Positions 35,055 through 46,734 of a stretch of DNA of 64,000 nt are shown here, piece by piece. Position numbers and translations under genes: made by a program. The notes beneath the pieces are model-generated. The model made no database searches and was not told the origin of the DNA. It saw nothing but the letters and a program-made list of their open reading frames with translations. Positions within the stretch are counted from its first letter, which is position 1. The number at the start of each line of letters is the position of its first letter. The stretch comes from Dryococelus australis (taxonomy: Eukaryota; Arthropoda; Insecta; Phasmatodea; Phasmatidae): NCBI GenBank assembly GCA_029891345.1, contig CM056994.1, forward strand, positions 142,126,457-142,190,456, written 5' to 3'.

Positions 35055-35600
35055 CACGGCTATGATGATATGTTTGGCAATGTGCAAGGATTTCAATCTC
35101 CAGAAAAAAATTTATTATTAAGAAATTAGCTGTTAGTGAAATGGAAGAATATACAACTGTATTAAGCTTCAAAGCACTGTTTGACTGGACATATCTAACT
35201 TCCAAATACAAGAGAACTTATATATGGGTTACAAAACATCACCATGGTTTAAAAAAGTAGAGTGGGTGTATAGAGTATGAGAATATTGTGGATATTTGCA
35301 AACATACCTGAATAATTGTGAAATATATGTAGATGGAGTTTAGAAAAAACACATTTTAGAAAGTTTGTATAATGGGAAAGTAATGGATTTTCAGAAAGAA
35401 TTCTATTGCCCCTTGTTCAAACATTTATGTAAAACATATGTATCTAATTCGTCATTATTCTAAGGCGAAGAAAACTCAAAATTAATGCTAACTTGTGCAA
35501 TGATGTCTGACAGGGTTGAAACAGACTATGATGATTCTCCTCCTGAATCACCTGTAGATATTATTCTAGTTTTATAGCATTATTTTGGATGAGAGAACTA
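35055..35600 (+). pseudogene. Unassigned Polinton-adjacent ORF with an HHGL motif
   Basis: Downstream of the capsid gene, pieces read GFQSPEK, IIKKLAVSEMEEY (about 35117-35150), FKALFDWTY (about 35170), YIWVTKHHHGL (about 35218-35250) and YLNNCEIYVDGV (about 35307-35342). The end is Cys-rich: YCPLFKHLCKTYV (about 35405-35445), followed by GEENSKLMLTCAMMSD. I believe this is a conserved frame often found in arthropod repeats, but I cannot name its function. A nuclease role is only a guess. Stops are present near 35280 and 35340. Confidence 0.4.
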
Positions 35601-36600
35601 ATGATTGAAATTTAATTAAAAAGTATTTGGTCAAAGTAATCAAATAGTTCGTAAAGATGGAGAAAAAAAGGCAACAAAGTCACCTGTTCTTGCATATAAA
35701 AATTGAATTGAAAATTGAATATTGACAAGTTATTAGCATGCTGGAGTAAACCATTTCGACTTTGTCACGGAAAGAAATAGTTTTAGTATCTTTGTAATAT
35801 TCCTAATATAAACATGGTTTGCAACGAGAAGTGAATTGCGGAATAAAGATCACCAGATGGATAAAAATTAAATCTTGGTCAAGCTGTGCTATTAATAGAA
35901 TGTAGGTCACCAGTGCATCCGAAAGTAGGTCAATATGTCAGGATTTCGTTTAAAAGATGGTTAAAATTGCATATGTAAGTAGGTCACGAAATAAAAATGT
36001 CATGGAGTCAAGGACTGTCCTTTAGTCTCCCACTCATACTACTTGTATCGTCTCTTGTGCGACTAGTGGTGTAAATACATGTTTTTTAGTACATGCTTAC
36101 AGTTAGAGCACTCTAATTGGCATGTGTTCGAATATAAACACAGATATTCATATTATATATGTGTGTGTGTTTTGATTAAAATTGTGTAAATTGTTACCTT
36201 TTTTTTATTACTGAATTCCACTGTAATTGAATTGTACGTGCGAGACTCAACTGGTCTACCACTCTGGAGCCCTGATGCATATATCTCTCGCTCTCCTCCT
36301 TCTCTCTCTGAGCTCGTGTTCTGTACTATTTCTTCGACTTGACAGCATTAGAGATTCTCACAATGTTAGTTGATCATTCAACGATGGGTGGGCCAGATGT
36401 GTACCGCTGTTAGTGTCGTCAGTGATGTCTACACTCTGAATATAATGGTTTCGTTTCAGTCGGTTCGTAAGCAGGACGTGTGCAATTCTGTTGTACTGAC
36501 CGGGATGACCTGGTCTTGTCTAACATCATTTAAAACACAGCATACAGAACCCAATTCTTGGTTCGTAAGTGCTTATTACTAGATTTCCTTTGTATTTTAA
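35601..36600. other. No gene recognised; short GT repeat
   Basis: AT-rich remnant that may hold the end of the Polinton element. A (GT)n tract is at about 36158-36170 and a CT-rich stretch at 36285-36318. The 70-codon open frame 36370-36582 has no known motif and overlaps the start of the satellite region. Confidence 0.35.
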
Positions 36601-37254
36601 TGTGCCTATATCTTAAAATGTTCGGCAATTACAACCAAATATGCTTATAATTGTTCATAGGTGATCCTTGGCCTGGCGGTTCTTGTCGTTGTTTGGAGTG
36701 ATGCCTATGTTATGGCTCTGGTTACTATATAGTAAATGCTTCAGCAATTATAGCAAAAAGTGGTTGTACATTCGCTTATGGCATCCTTGAAACACATGCA
36801 TGGAGCGACTCCAGGTTGGTGTCTGTAAACCATCTTAGCTCCGCATCGTGCAGGTGGTATGACAGAGCATGGTATGACAGAGCTTGATACTCGTCCCCGC
36901 CAGGTTACCATGTGAAATGATCCTGGTAGTAATATGATCGAATGCGAAATTCGGCTCTCTGCTGGGACACCATGTTATTATGCGATGAAGATGAGTTTAT
37001 TAGCAAGTGAGTGTGTTGCTGATTCGAATATTCGGCACTGTGTTAGGACATCAGGTGAAAGGATCATGGCCATAATGTTGGAAAACCCTACTGTAATTAT
37101 CGGAGAAATTATCTCATTGAAATGACAGATTGTGCAGTGCGACCTTTTGTTAGGAAGGAATATTCAAGCTATCGGTCACTGCCAGAATGCCCGGTGAATG
37201 GATCGCGGAACGAATATGAGAAAGCTCTGTTGGAATGATCACACGAGAAACTCG
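36600..37254 (+). repeat. ~118-bp satellite family, left block
   Basis: Units related to TCGGCAATTACAACCAAATATGC (about 36612 and again about 36735) are followed at 36790-37250 by a second unit type with CTCGGCTC-CTGC-GG-CACCATGTTATTATG. The same sequences recur at 41180-41735 and 44325-44960. The block is interrupted at about 37255 by the foldback element. Confidence 0.7.
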
Positions 37255-38989
37255 GCTCACCACCACTGTACTAAAAATAAACATGGCAAGCTTTAATTTA
37301 GGAGTTTCTGGCTTATACACAGAGGTGAACATACCGTGAACCTACAGTAGTAATAGATAGGCTCACGCTATGCATGGAATCCATTTTATGGTTATATTAC
37401 ACTCCGATTCGCAACTTCAATATTCATAACTCATGAACCACTGAATCGATTTCAATAATTCAAACACCATTAAATTGCAATTTTTACTGGACAACACACG
37501 TAACCAGCTTAAAACTTAGATAGTTTAAAAAGATAAGAAGAATATTGCTTATAAAGTCCCAAGTCAAAGTATGAATATAAATATAGACATTGCATCATGA
37601 CTGCCGGTCCTTGTCTAACAACACGTATGTGTAATACCAACATGTTTGTCACCACTGAGACTATGTATCATAGTATCTTAATTTATAACAATATCAACAT
37701 GTATCAATCAATGTGTGTGTATCACCAACAAATGTGAATTGCAGTTGTCCTTGCATGTGCAGCTGTTAGCAGACTTGTGTGTGATTTTGTAATCGGTGTA
37801 ATATCTTGTAAACTAAAGAACATGAAACTACACATAAATTATTAGAATGCAAATGGAAACCATAAGGATTGATAAAACATAGTTAAATCACATACCTTAA
37901 ATTAAATTGAAAATTGAAATTAAAGAATAACAACTAACCAATTATTACAATATCAAAAACACTTATTATTATAAACATGCACTACTAAATTACATTCTAA
38001 TACTTAGGACTACAGAAAGATACGATAACACAGAATGTAAAGGCTAACATTAGATGCAAATAATTGTAGGGAATTTTTTAAATGTCAGTTTAATTTCAAT
38101 AATAAACCCGTCTCCAACTAAGACACACATGGCATACATTTTGAGATTATGTTACACTCCGAGTCGCAAATATATTAATTCATAACTCAACAACCACTCA
38201 ACCGATTTTAGTAATTAAAACACCACAAATAAAAAATTCTTGACAGAGAAGATACATAACTAACTTAATAATTAAATCATAAATAAAAGTTAACTCTAAT
38301 ATTACTTATAAGAACCCAAGTCATTGTATGAACATAAATATAGACATACCACAATGACTGTCTGTCCTTTCTAACAATATGTCGTTTCAATAATACCAAG
38401 TCATTCATCACCAAGACTATATATTGCAGTACCTCACATGTAACAACTTGTCCATGAATCAGTCACAGTGTATATATCACCAAGACATGTGAATCACATC
38501 TGACGTTGGTACAGGTGTTGGCAGGTGTGAATGTGTTATTATTTGATTTGGAATTTCATGTAATTTAAGGTATATGTTGTAACTGTGTTTTATCAATCCT
38601 TATGGCGTCCATTTGTGTTCTAATAATTTACATGGAATTTTAAATTCTTAAGTTTAGAAGATATTACACTGATTACAAAATCACACATAAGCCTGCCAAC
38701 ACCTGCACATGCAACGACAAAATCAATTCACATTTGTTGGTGATACACACACATTAATTGCTATATGATGATATTGTGATACGTTAAGATATTGTGATAC
38801 ATAGTCTCAGTGTTGACAAACATGTTGGTATTACAAATACATGTTGTTATTAAAGGACAGACAGTCATGATGCAATGACTATATTTAGATTCATACATTG
38901 ACTTGGGTTCTTATACTAAATCTTGGACTTTAACTTTTTTAACACTCCCCGCCAGTAAGCCAGGCTGCATGGTTTGAATGTATACATCT

Positions 38990-39545
38990 ATCTTCATGTG
39001 CTCGGACGCCTTGATGTTACCAGGCTGTATGTTTTGCATATATACGTCTATCTTGACGTGCTCGGATGCATTGATATTAATTTTATGTTTCCGGCACCAT
39101 TTCACTCGATCATATGGGATTTTATGGGTTACACTAGATTGCATTTGAGATGCTCTTTCCAACCATATACGATTTCTGTAATTCAACTTTGCTTTTAGAC
39201 GAGTATAGGCCGAAATTTTGTTATGTTTTCTTAATTTTTTACACTAAAAAGATACGCTTTCGCCATAACTATGCCACAAAATTTTTTTTAAACACACAAT
39301 CGATTGATTTTGAGGAGAGCTGTCGATTGAAACCTAAACGAGCATCGTAGCTTCTCCTAGTCAAAAGTTATACTGCTTGGAAGTTATGAGACATGGCGAA
39401 ACAACCCCATAATTGCGTCCCAACCCCCTCAACAAATTTATAAGCACGCGATGCTTCACATTCCTCACTCAAAGTAACATATTATTTGATTCTTTGTCAA
39501 TCGAGTAGTGTAATTGAATTTTCAAGGTAGACAATATAGGAAATC
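38990..39545 (-). repeat. Dispersed repeat, copy 1, with an open minus-strand frame
   Basis: Direct repeat of 46735-47255. On the minus strand a frame open from about 39235 to 38950 includes RASQMQSSVTHKIPYDRVKW and ASEHVKIDVYMQN. The second copy keeps the same frame without indels over about 70 residues (HKI-YDRVK-CR, ASE-V--D). The protein is unknown to me. Part of the 3' end carries an internal duplication (GCTCGGA-GC-TTGAT, at 39000 and 39060). Confidence 0.6.
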
Positions 39546-39571
39546 TCAGTTTGAGCCTACATTAGTTCTAT

Positions 39572-41079
39572 GTAGGCTCACGCTATGCATGGCGTCCATT
39601 TGGAGGTTATGTTAGACTCCAACTCACAACTTCATATATTCATAATTCATGAAACAGTTAACCGATTTTAATCATTCAAACACCATTAAATGACCAATTA
39701 TTTGCAGATAACACACACAATAAACTTAATACTTAAATCGATAAAAATTTAAGTCCAAGATTACGTATAAAACACTAGTCAACGTACGAATCTAAATATA
39801 GAAATTGCATCATGACTGTCTGTCCTCATCTACCAAAATGCATATCTAATAACCACATGTCTGTCACCACTGAGACTATGTATCATAGTATCTCAATAAA
39901 TCGCAATATCAACAAGTATCAATCTGTGTATGTGTATTACCAACAAATGTGAATCACAGTTGTCCTTGTGTGTGCAGGTTTTGGCAGGCTTCAATTTGAT
40001 TCTGTAAACAGTGTAATATCTTCTAAATTTAAGAATATAAAAATTATATTATATTATTAGGATACAAATTGACGCCATAAAGATTATTTAAACATAGTTA
40101 CAGCACATATCCTTAAATACATAAATACAAAATTAAATAATAACAAATATCAAATTATTATAATATCAAATATATTTATTATTAAAACACACCCTTCAAA
40201 ATTACATACTACTACTACTAAGGACGACAATAAGAGATACAAAAACACAGAGCGTAACTGCTAACATAAGATGCAAATAATTATAGGGTGTATTCATATG
40301 AAAGAAAAATTTCAATAAACCCCCTGAAGCTGCCTCAAAATAATACAAATTATTCTTTCATTTAAATACCACCTATAATTATTTGCATCTATTGTTAGCC
40401 TTTACATTTTGTGTTATTGTATCTTTTTGTCGTCCTAAGTATTAGTATGTGATTTGGTAGTGCATGTTTTTAGTAGTAAAAGTTTTTGATATATAATCGG
40501 CTATTTGTTAATGTTTAGTTTCGATTATAATGAAATTTAAGGTATATGTTTTAACTATGTTTTATCAATCCTAATGGTGTCCATTTGCGTCCTAATAACT
40601 TACATATAATTTTATGTTTTTTGGTTTAGAAGATATTACACTGATTACAAAATCACATACAAGCCTGCCAACACCTGCACATGCAAGGACAACTGTAATT
40701 CTCATTTGTTGGTTATACACACACACATTGAATGATACATGATGATATTGTGATACATAGAGATACTGTGTTACATAGTCTTATTGGTGAAAGACATGTT
40801 AGTATTACACATACATGTTGTTAGACAAGTCAGACAGTCATGATGCAATATCTATATTTAGATTCTTACATTGACTGGTTCTTACATGTGATCAAGGACT
40901 TAACTTTTTTTAATGGATTTAGTATTAAGATTATTATGTGTGTTATCTGCCAAGAATTTGTGATTTATTGTGTTTGAATGATTAGAATCGGTTAAGTGGT
41001 GCATTAGTTATGAATATATGAATTTGCGATTCGGAGTGTAACTTAACATCAAAATGGACGTCATGCATAGCGTGAGCCC
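39572..41079. repeat. Inner foldback: two ~740-bp arms with a short hinge
   Basis: Bases 39572-40290 and 40360-41079 are inverted copies (for example GGCTCACGCTATGCATGGCG at the left end and its complement near 41060; ATGCAAATAATTATAGG near 40275 and its complement near 40370). The hinge is about 70 bases. The arms have diverged by substitutions and small gaps. Single-stranded, this would form a ~1.5-kb hairpin. Confidence 0.85.
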
Positions 41080-41180
41080 ACCTAGTACTACTGTAGGCTC
41101 ACGCGGAGTTCACCTCTATGTATAAGCTAGCGCCTCCCAGGTTAAAGCTTGCAGTGTCTATTTTAAGCACAGTGGTGCCC

Positions 41181-41740
41181 GACCGGATGTTAGACTTTTG
41201 TTAGGAAGGAATATTTTGAAGCTATCGGTCCCTGCCAGAATGCCACGTCAATGGATCCCGGAAGCAAAATGAGAAAGACCTGTTCGAATGATCACAAGTG
41301 AAACTCGGCTACCTGCTAGTAAGCCAGGCTGTTATGTGATGATGATGGGTTCATTGTCTTGTGAGTGTGTCGCCCCATGCGGAATATGAGAAACCACTGT
41401 GCGAATGATCAAACATGATACTCGGCACCCCGCCAGGATTCCAGGTTGTTATGCTATGATGTTGGGTTAATTTTCTGGTGAGTTTGTCGGCCCAGGTAGA
41501 ATAAGAGAACGCCCTGTTGGAATGATTGAGCATGAGATTCGGCTCCCTGAAAGGATGCCAGGGTGTTATGCTAAGTTAATTATATTGTCGGTGGTGATTG
41601 TGTAGGCTGATACGGATATTCGGCACAGCATTAGATGCTTATAAATGCGCTTATGACATACTTCCCCTTCGGTTATTTTCGTTGTCGGGGGTGATGCAAA
41701 TGTTATGATTTAGTAACTACACAGCAAACACAACATGTCG
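41181..41740 (+). repeat. ~118-bp satellite family, middle block
   Basis: The motif CTCGGC(T/A) recurs at about 41304, 41421 and 41538, giving periods of 117-118 bases. Each unit contains GCCAGG-TGTTATG, a GTGAGTGTGTCGG-like block and GGAATGATCA. The block closes with one unit of the other type (about 41640-41735) and a short GTCGGCA tandem at 41738-41790. Confidence 0.8.
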
Positions 41741-41839
41741 GCAAGGTGTCGGCAAATTGTCGGCACGATACCGGCACTGTTGGCAAAAGTCATCTATATG
41801 GAAGTATATAGCTATCTGACAGCGGCATGATGTGCTCTT

Positions 41840-43300
41840 TGAGACAGATTGCTAGCAGTCAAGATAAACAAAAAGGCCCGGTGTATTATTTAGGATAACA
41901 GATGGATATCACCGAAATTATGTCGGCCTTATATCTCACAACAAACATGTTACAAGCATCTAAAAAACGATTCTAATCCTATTCTGTTACAGTATATTTG
42001 TCTTGTAAGTAATATTGCAAACATCTTATTTATGCTGGCCTAGTACCATTTATGTGACAGGGCTCTTTATCAAAATAAATTTATCTATATGATCTCTTTG
42101 AGATGACAAACAGTTGAAAGATGTTTTGAATAGGCAAGAAGTTAGCTAGCTGTTAATAATATTATGTCATTTGAGACAGTGTATTAGTCCTAATGATAAA
42201 GGCAATGGCCCACTGTTTTATTTGGGATAACAGATGGATATCACTGGAAATTTGTCGGAATGATATATCGTAAACCTATCGCCAATATCTCAGAAAAAAT
42301 ATTTTGTGCCGATTCCGATACTGTGTCTTTGTCTTCCCGGTATGCTGGCCAACATTTTATTTATTCCATTCCAGTAATGTTTTTAAGAGATTTACTATGT
42401 TCATTATATGTATAGCATACGATGAAATTATATGTTTACTGCATTTACAAAATCACATAACTCACAATTTTAGTATATGTAAATCCAACGGATAGGGCCA
42501 CATACTTATTTACAAAAAAGTTGAGCTTTCATTTCCAAAAAATCTATATATCATGTATATAACAGTTGAGATTGTGATACCGATTAAGGTGATGAAGTGT
42601 TGTGTATTTATCTACATCAGTTAGTACATCACATTTGTGTACACCAATTATTTAGGAACCGTACATAACTGTTTTGGGTTTTTACCTATATGTATAGTTA
42701 CATTTACATGAATATCTAACATATTTTTAACATAACATATACCAACATAAATTTTCTGAGTGTCATGAATATTCGTTATTTATTTTGTTTCTTGGTAATA
42801 GAGTTATGGCAGCCTCTATGGTACCCTGTCACACTGATAGCTGCTAATTTTTTTCAATATGTCAAGTACACTAAAGGACATAATTTCATGGGCATTTGTT
42901 ATGTCTATATATCCAAATAATGGTTCAAATGGTTTTGGTTGATACAACAATACTGTGTTTGTTGGGTAGTGAAGAACTTGTTACTCTAAGTGATATTGAT
43001 TTTTTGTTCATGAGCAAAATATTCAACATTAAGAGCGTTTGATGCTACAAAAAAATTAATTTTATGTTTGTGCTAAACGATATTCAACCTGTATGAATTG
43101 TATGTAATTAATTTTTTCCCGAATAAAACAGTTTTCCACTCTATATATTTTGAGTAATTTAGTATTAAATACAAAATTTGTCTCTTTTACTGAATTTGCA
43201 ATAACAAATAATAAGTTGTACAAATGAAAAATTTACAACATTAACTAAAGCCATGGCCTACTGTTTTATGTATATATTATCACTGAGCAACATTTCATAC
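41840..43300 (+). repeat. Degenerate ~330-bp direct repeats
   Basis: The stretch 41840-42020 (CTCTTTGAGACAG ... TTAGGATAACAGATGGATATCACCG) recurs at about 42165-42340 (CATTTGAGACAGTG ... TTGGGATAACAGATGGATATCACTGG). A weak third copy lies at 43245-43300 (AAAGCCATGGCCTACTGTTTTATG). The spacer is AT-rich. I see no gene in 41.8-43.8 kb. Confidence 0.6.
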
Positions 43301-43828
43301 ATATTTTTAAAAATGTTAAACATATGCAAAAAGTTTAATTATTTTTAGAATTTTTTTTCCATACATATGGATTGTCATTTGGTGATGATTATATATGTGT
43401 GAGGTGGCAGCCCATAGCATTTCTTTAATTTGAATTTTTTTTTTCAATTGTACAGACATCCGACAGATATATCAATTGTTAACAAATAACTATTTGGCTT
43501 GCAAGCCTCTGAAGAAATTATTGTTAGATAATCCAGGCTTTAAAATTATTTGTTTTATTTGTATAGAATGTATACGTTCCTTTTTAATAAGCTGTGTCAT
43601 GATATATTCAAAATTACTGGATATATTTAACAGTTACTCCATGGAGTATAGGTTAGCCTGCTGTACTTTCAACACAAGGGTCTTCATTTAGAATCCCATA
43701 CTTGGCATGCTATCAAATAATGTGGTGAGCAGCAAAATAGATTAATATATGCAAAGAGGAAATAACTATTACTAAAATTTAAAAAGGAAAAATTTAGTTT
43801 TTATTCATGGTCGTAATGCTTACTGTCG

Positions 43829-44185
43829 GGACATCATGCTGCCACAGACCCAGCACCACTGCGGCATCAAAACGCCAAAGAACCAGAATCGTGCCAACAT
43901 CCAGCTGTTTCAGGCCCGGCATCGTAGTAACATCCAGCCGTCGCAGGGCAAGCATCGTAGCGACATCCAGCCATCACAGGTCCAGCATCATAGAGAAATC
44001 CAGCCATCGCAGGCCCGGCATTGTGGCAACATCCAATTGAAGCAGTCCCGGCATCGTGGTGACATCCAGCTGCTGTAGGCCTGGCATCGCGGGGGCAATC
44101 CAAACGTCGCAGGTCCAGCAACAGTGAGATATCCATTTTGTATCTTATCGGTGGCAATCCAGAATCTTTTTGACATCGTAGGCAA
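43829..44185. repeat. 33-bp minisatellite, about 10-11 units
   Basis: Consensus roughly GACATCCAGC-(6)-GCAGG-CC-GCATCGT. Central units are exactly 33 bases long, so open frames persist on both strands (+ 43836-44078; - 43867-44214, an 11-residue repeat containing YDAGP-MAGC). The constant 33-base period could reflect selection on a peptide or simply recent tandem expansion. Outer units are degenerate. Confidence 0.85.
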
Positions 44186-44324
44186 ACGGTCAGCTGCCGT
44201 TCCATATTTATCATCGGTCCACTTCCGGCATAAGACAGTGGTCTGCCATTATCTGGGCATAGTTGGTCGGCTATCTTTCACCAGCCCGATTATGGCCTTT
44301 ACCTTTTGTGCTTGCTTTATATAT

Positions 44325-44960
44325 ATTTAACGACTCGGAAATTACAGTCAACTATGTTTGTATTGCCACTAGGTCATACTTGACCCTTCGGTTCTTTATG
44401 CTGTTGGGGGTGATTCCTATGTTGTGAATTTGGCGACTACAATTCAAATTGTTAGGAAATCACAGTCTACTGTGCCCATAAATGTGCTTAGCAGATACTT
44501 GACCCTGCGGTCCTTAAGACTATCGGGAATGGTGACTACTTTATGATTTCTGTGGTTTTATCTCAAAAGGTTCGGAAATTACAGCCAACTGAACTTGTAA
44601 ATGCACTTAGGATATACTTGGCTCTTCGATGATTTTCACTATCGGAGAAGATGCCTACTTTATGAATGCGGTTACTCTATCATAAGTGATTCGGAAATGT
44701 CAGATAAATATGCTTATAAGCATGCATAGGGCACACTTGACATGTGCGTGCAAGGCGCGAATCTAGGCTAGTGTGTGTGGGCAGGCTTCGCTCCATGTCG
44801 CACAGGTGGAATGTCAGAGCAAGAGACTCGTCCCTGCTAGGATGACAAGTGAATGGATCCTGGAAGGAACACGAAGAAACCTTCGAGTATGCCAGCCCAT
44901 CTGGGAAGGATCATGATAAATCACTTGAATGGTACTGGTAACGAATGACAGATCGTGAAT
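44325..44960 (+). repeat. ~118-bp satellite family, right block
   Basis: The motif TCGGAAATTACAG (or close variants) recurs at about 44335, 44453, 44572 and 44691, with periods of 118-119 bases. Each unit includes ATACTTGACCCTTCGGTTC and a GTGATGCCTA-like block. Bases 44750-44960 match 36790-36930 (AGCGA-TCC, CGCACAGGTGG-ATG-CAGAGC, ACTCGTCC). Confidence 0.8.
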
Positions 44961-46699
44961 ATCCGGGTAACACCTCACCCCTCTCAAAAAAGCAGACGAA
45001 ACACAGATTGTTGAGTGATCGGTGGAAATTGATGGGAATCCAGGAACATGAAGTCGAGAATTCAAGATGGCAATAAGGAGATGAAAATGTTTGCCAGTTT
45101 GGAGGTAAATACGTACGATTTACCATCTTTGAAGGAAAAAGGTAAATTTTCCAGGGAAAAATATCCATGTGACATCATCCAAGATGGTGGTAGTGTCACC
45201 GCGGCACTGTGTCAGAATGCCAGGTGCAGCAGAACCTACATTTTCTAACTTCTTGCCATATCACTATCAATTCATGTAACTTGAATTATGAAACGATTCA
45301 TCAATGTTAATTTTTGGGTTTCCCTACGCTACGCGTGCTTCGTTTATTGCAGAATGCCTGTCAAATAATTGTGATGACTTTTAACTTGCATCGCTGTAAA
45401 CAAAACAGCGTAATATAAATTAATGTCCCGAAGTGAAAAAAAAAAAAAAAAGTTGCTATCTCTTTATTGGTTTCACAAATAAGAGTTCTAAATAATATTC
45501 TATGTTACTTCTTCCATAGTCCTACACTATCTGATCTTGAAGCGTGGAAGTTTCCTTCCTAACTCAATACAGAGAGTTTAGTAAAGTACTTTCCCAGTTA
45601 TCAATCGCTACAGTAAAACTTAGTCTCTTAGTGTTACTTGATATTAACATAACATCCACACTCCTTAAATTAAATGAGATAGTTGAGTATTTAATCTTTT
45701 TGTAACAATAGCGAAATTGATAGCTGTGAACAGGAATTTCAAAGACGCCCTTTAAGAATGGAGTGGAGGAAAAAATGATTAAAAAAGAAATTCATTTTAT
45801 TATAAGATCTTAGAGGCACTCGGTTTTTCAGATACGCTTGGAACCTTTCTTTTCTTTCCTTCCAGAAAAAAGTTGCGTAAGACGAAAGAACGAAGGAAAA
45901 CGTTAAAATTAATTTTTCTTCAGGACATTTTCTCCGCAACGACATTTGAGAGCTAAACGAGAAAAGTTGCGCGAAAGGGGAAGGGCTGCTATTATCTTTT
46001 TAAAAAAGAATGGGAGTGGATGTAATTGTGACTGCAGTGATGAAATAAATGTAGTTCCAGTTGCCAAACATTGCTTTTGACGTTAGTTATACAGTTACAT
46101 CAGCCATGAAGTTGTAGCGCCCTTGAGGAAAAATATGTCACTTCGTAGCGTTTCATCGGAATGAATAGATAACTCCATTTTGATACAAAACTGGGTAATG
46201 TCCTATTTATTGGTGCGTGATTTATTGCTGTTACCTAAGAATAGTGCACATAGAAAATATAAAAACACTGTGCAATGTAAAAAACAACCGAGGACCTTAA
46301 ACATTAAGTGAGGAAAACGAAAAAAATACACACTACATGCGAATTATTGTGTGATATGATGATTAAAAATTTATTGGTTATAAAATATATTTGCTTAGTG
46401 AAAAAAAAGCTCAATAAACGCCACACCCTTGAAAACATTCGACAACAGTTTTGCTATAAATAGTTTGTTCTTTCATTTGTAACATTGATGATTCCGCATT
46501 TATGGCGGTAGGCTGAAAAGGGGCAATCTAAAAACCAAACCTATCCATACAAAGTGAATAAATTCATAGCTCACCCAGAATTTGAGCTAAAATAATTGCT
46601 CTTTGTAGGAAATAATAACCTTATCCATGGATGTTAAAAGTAATAATTTAATGACGATTTTCTACACTTAAAGTAAATTCAATAAGAACCGAAAAAAAA
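44961..46699. other. No gene recognised; possible SINE tail at a 16-base poly-A run
   Basis: Short frames at 44911-45168 (-) and 45048-45248 (+) have no known motif. A poly-A run at about 45438-45453 follows GC-richer sequence (CCCTACGCTACGCGTGCTTCG, about 45323), which could be the 3' end of a retroposed element; no box A/B or target duplication was found. 45460-46699 is AT-rich. Confidence 0.35.
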
Positions 46700-46734
46700 A
46701 AATTCGTATGACAGTGTTGGGGGCACGGCCGTTT

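Larger units (their letters stand above)
28340..35600. mobile_element. Polinton/Maverick (adintovirus-like) element, degraded
   Basis: Seven or more Polinton-type proteins occur within 7.3 kb. On the minus strand: integrase with chromodomain-like tail, accessory frames and packaging ATPase. On the plus strand: PLA2-like domain, adenain-type protease, minor capsid candidate, major capsid and one unassigned ORF. Both gene sets diverge from about 31.4-31.9 kb. Polintons are self-synthesising DNA transposons that also encode virion proteins and are related to adintoviruses. Every gene here is interrupted and no protein-primed DNA polymerase B was recognised. A full element is usually 15-20 kb, so this copy is truncated or has lost a large part. 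TIRs were not identified, so the limits given are those of recognisable coding. Confidence 0.85.
37255..41180. mobile_element. Composite foldback element, ~3.9 kb, inserted in satellite DNA
   Basis: The outer ~860 bases at the left (37255-38115) are an inverted repeat of the right end (40330-41180). Both ends start with a CACCACTGT-CT-like sequence and include GGCTCACGCTATGCATGG (37359 and, complemented, about 41077). Inside lie a truncated direct copy of the arm (38128-38545), an inverted partial copy (38560-38945), a bit of satellite (38948-38972), a dispersed repeat with an open frame (38990-39545) and another complete foldback pair (39572-41079). The satellite reads ...AACTCGGCT before the left end and resumes CCCGACCGGATG after the right end, as expected for insertion into one unit. 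No transposase was recognised. Confidence 0.7.
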
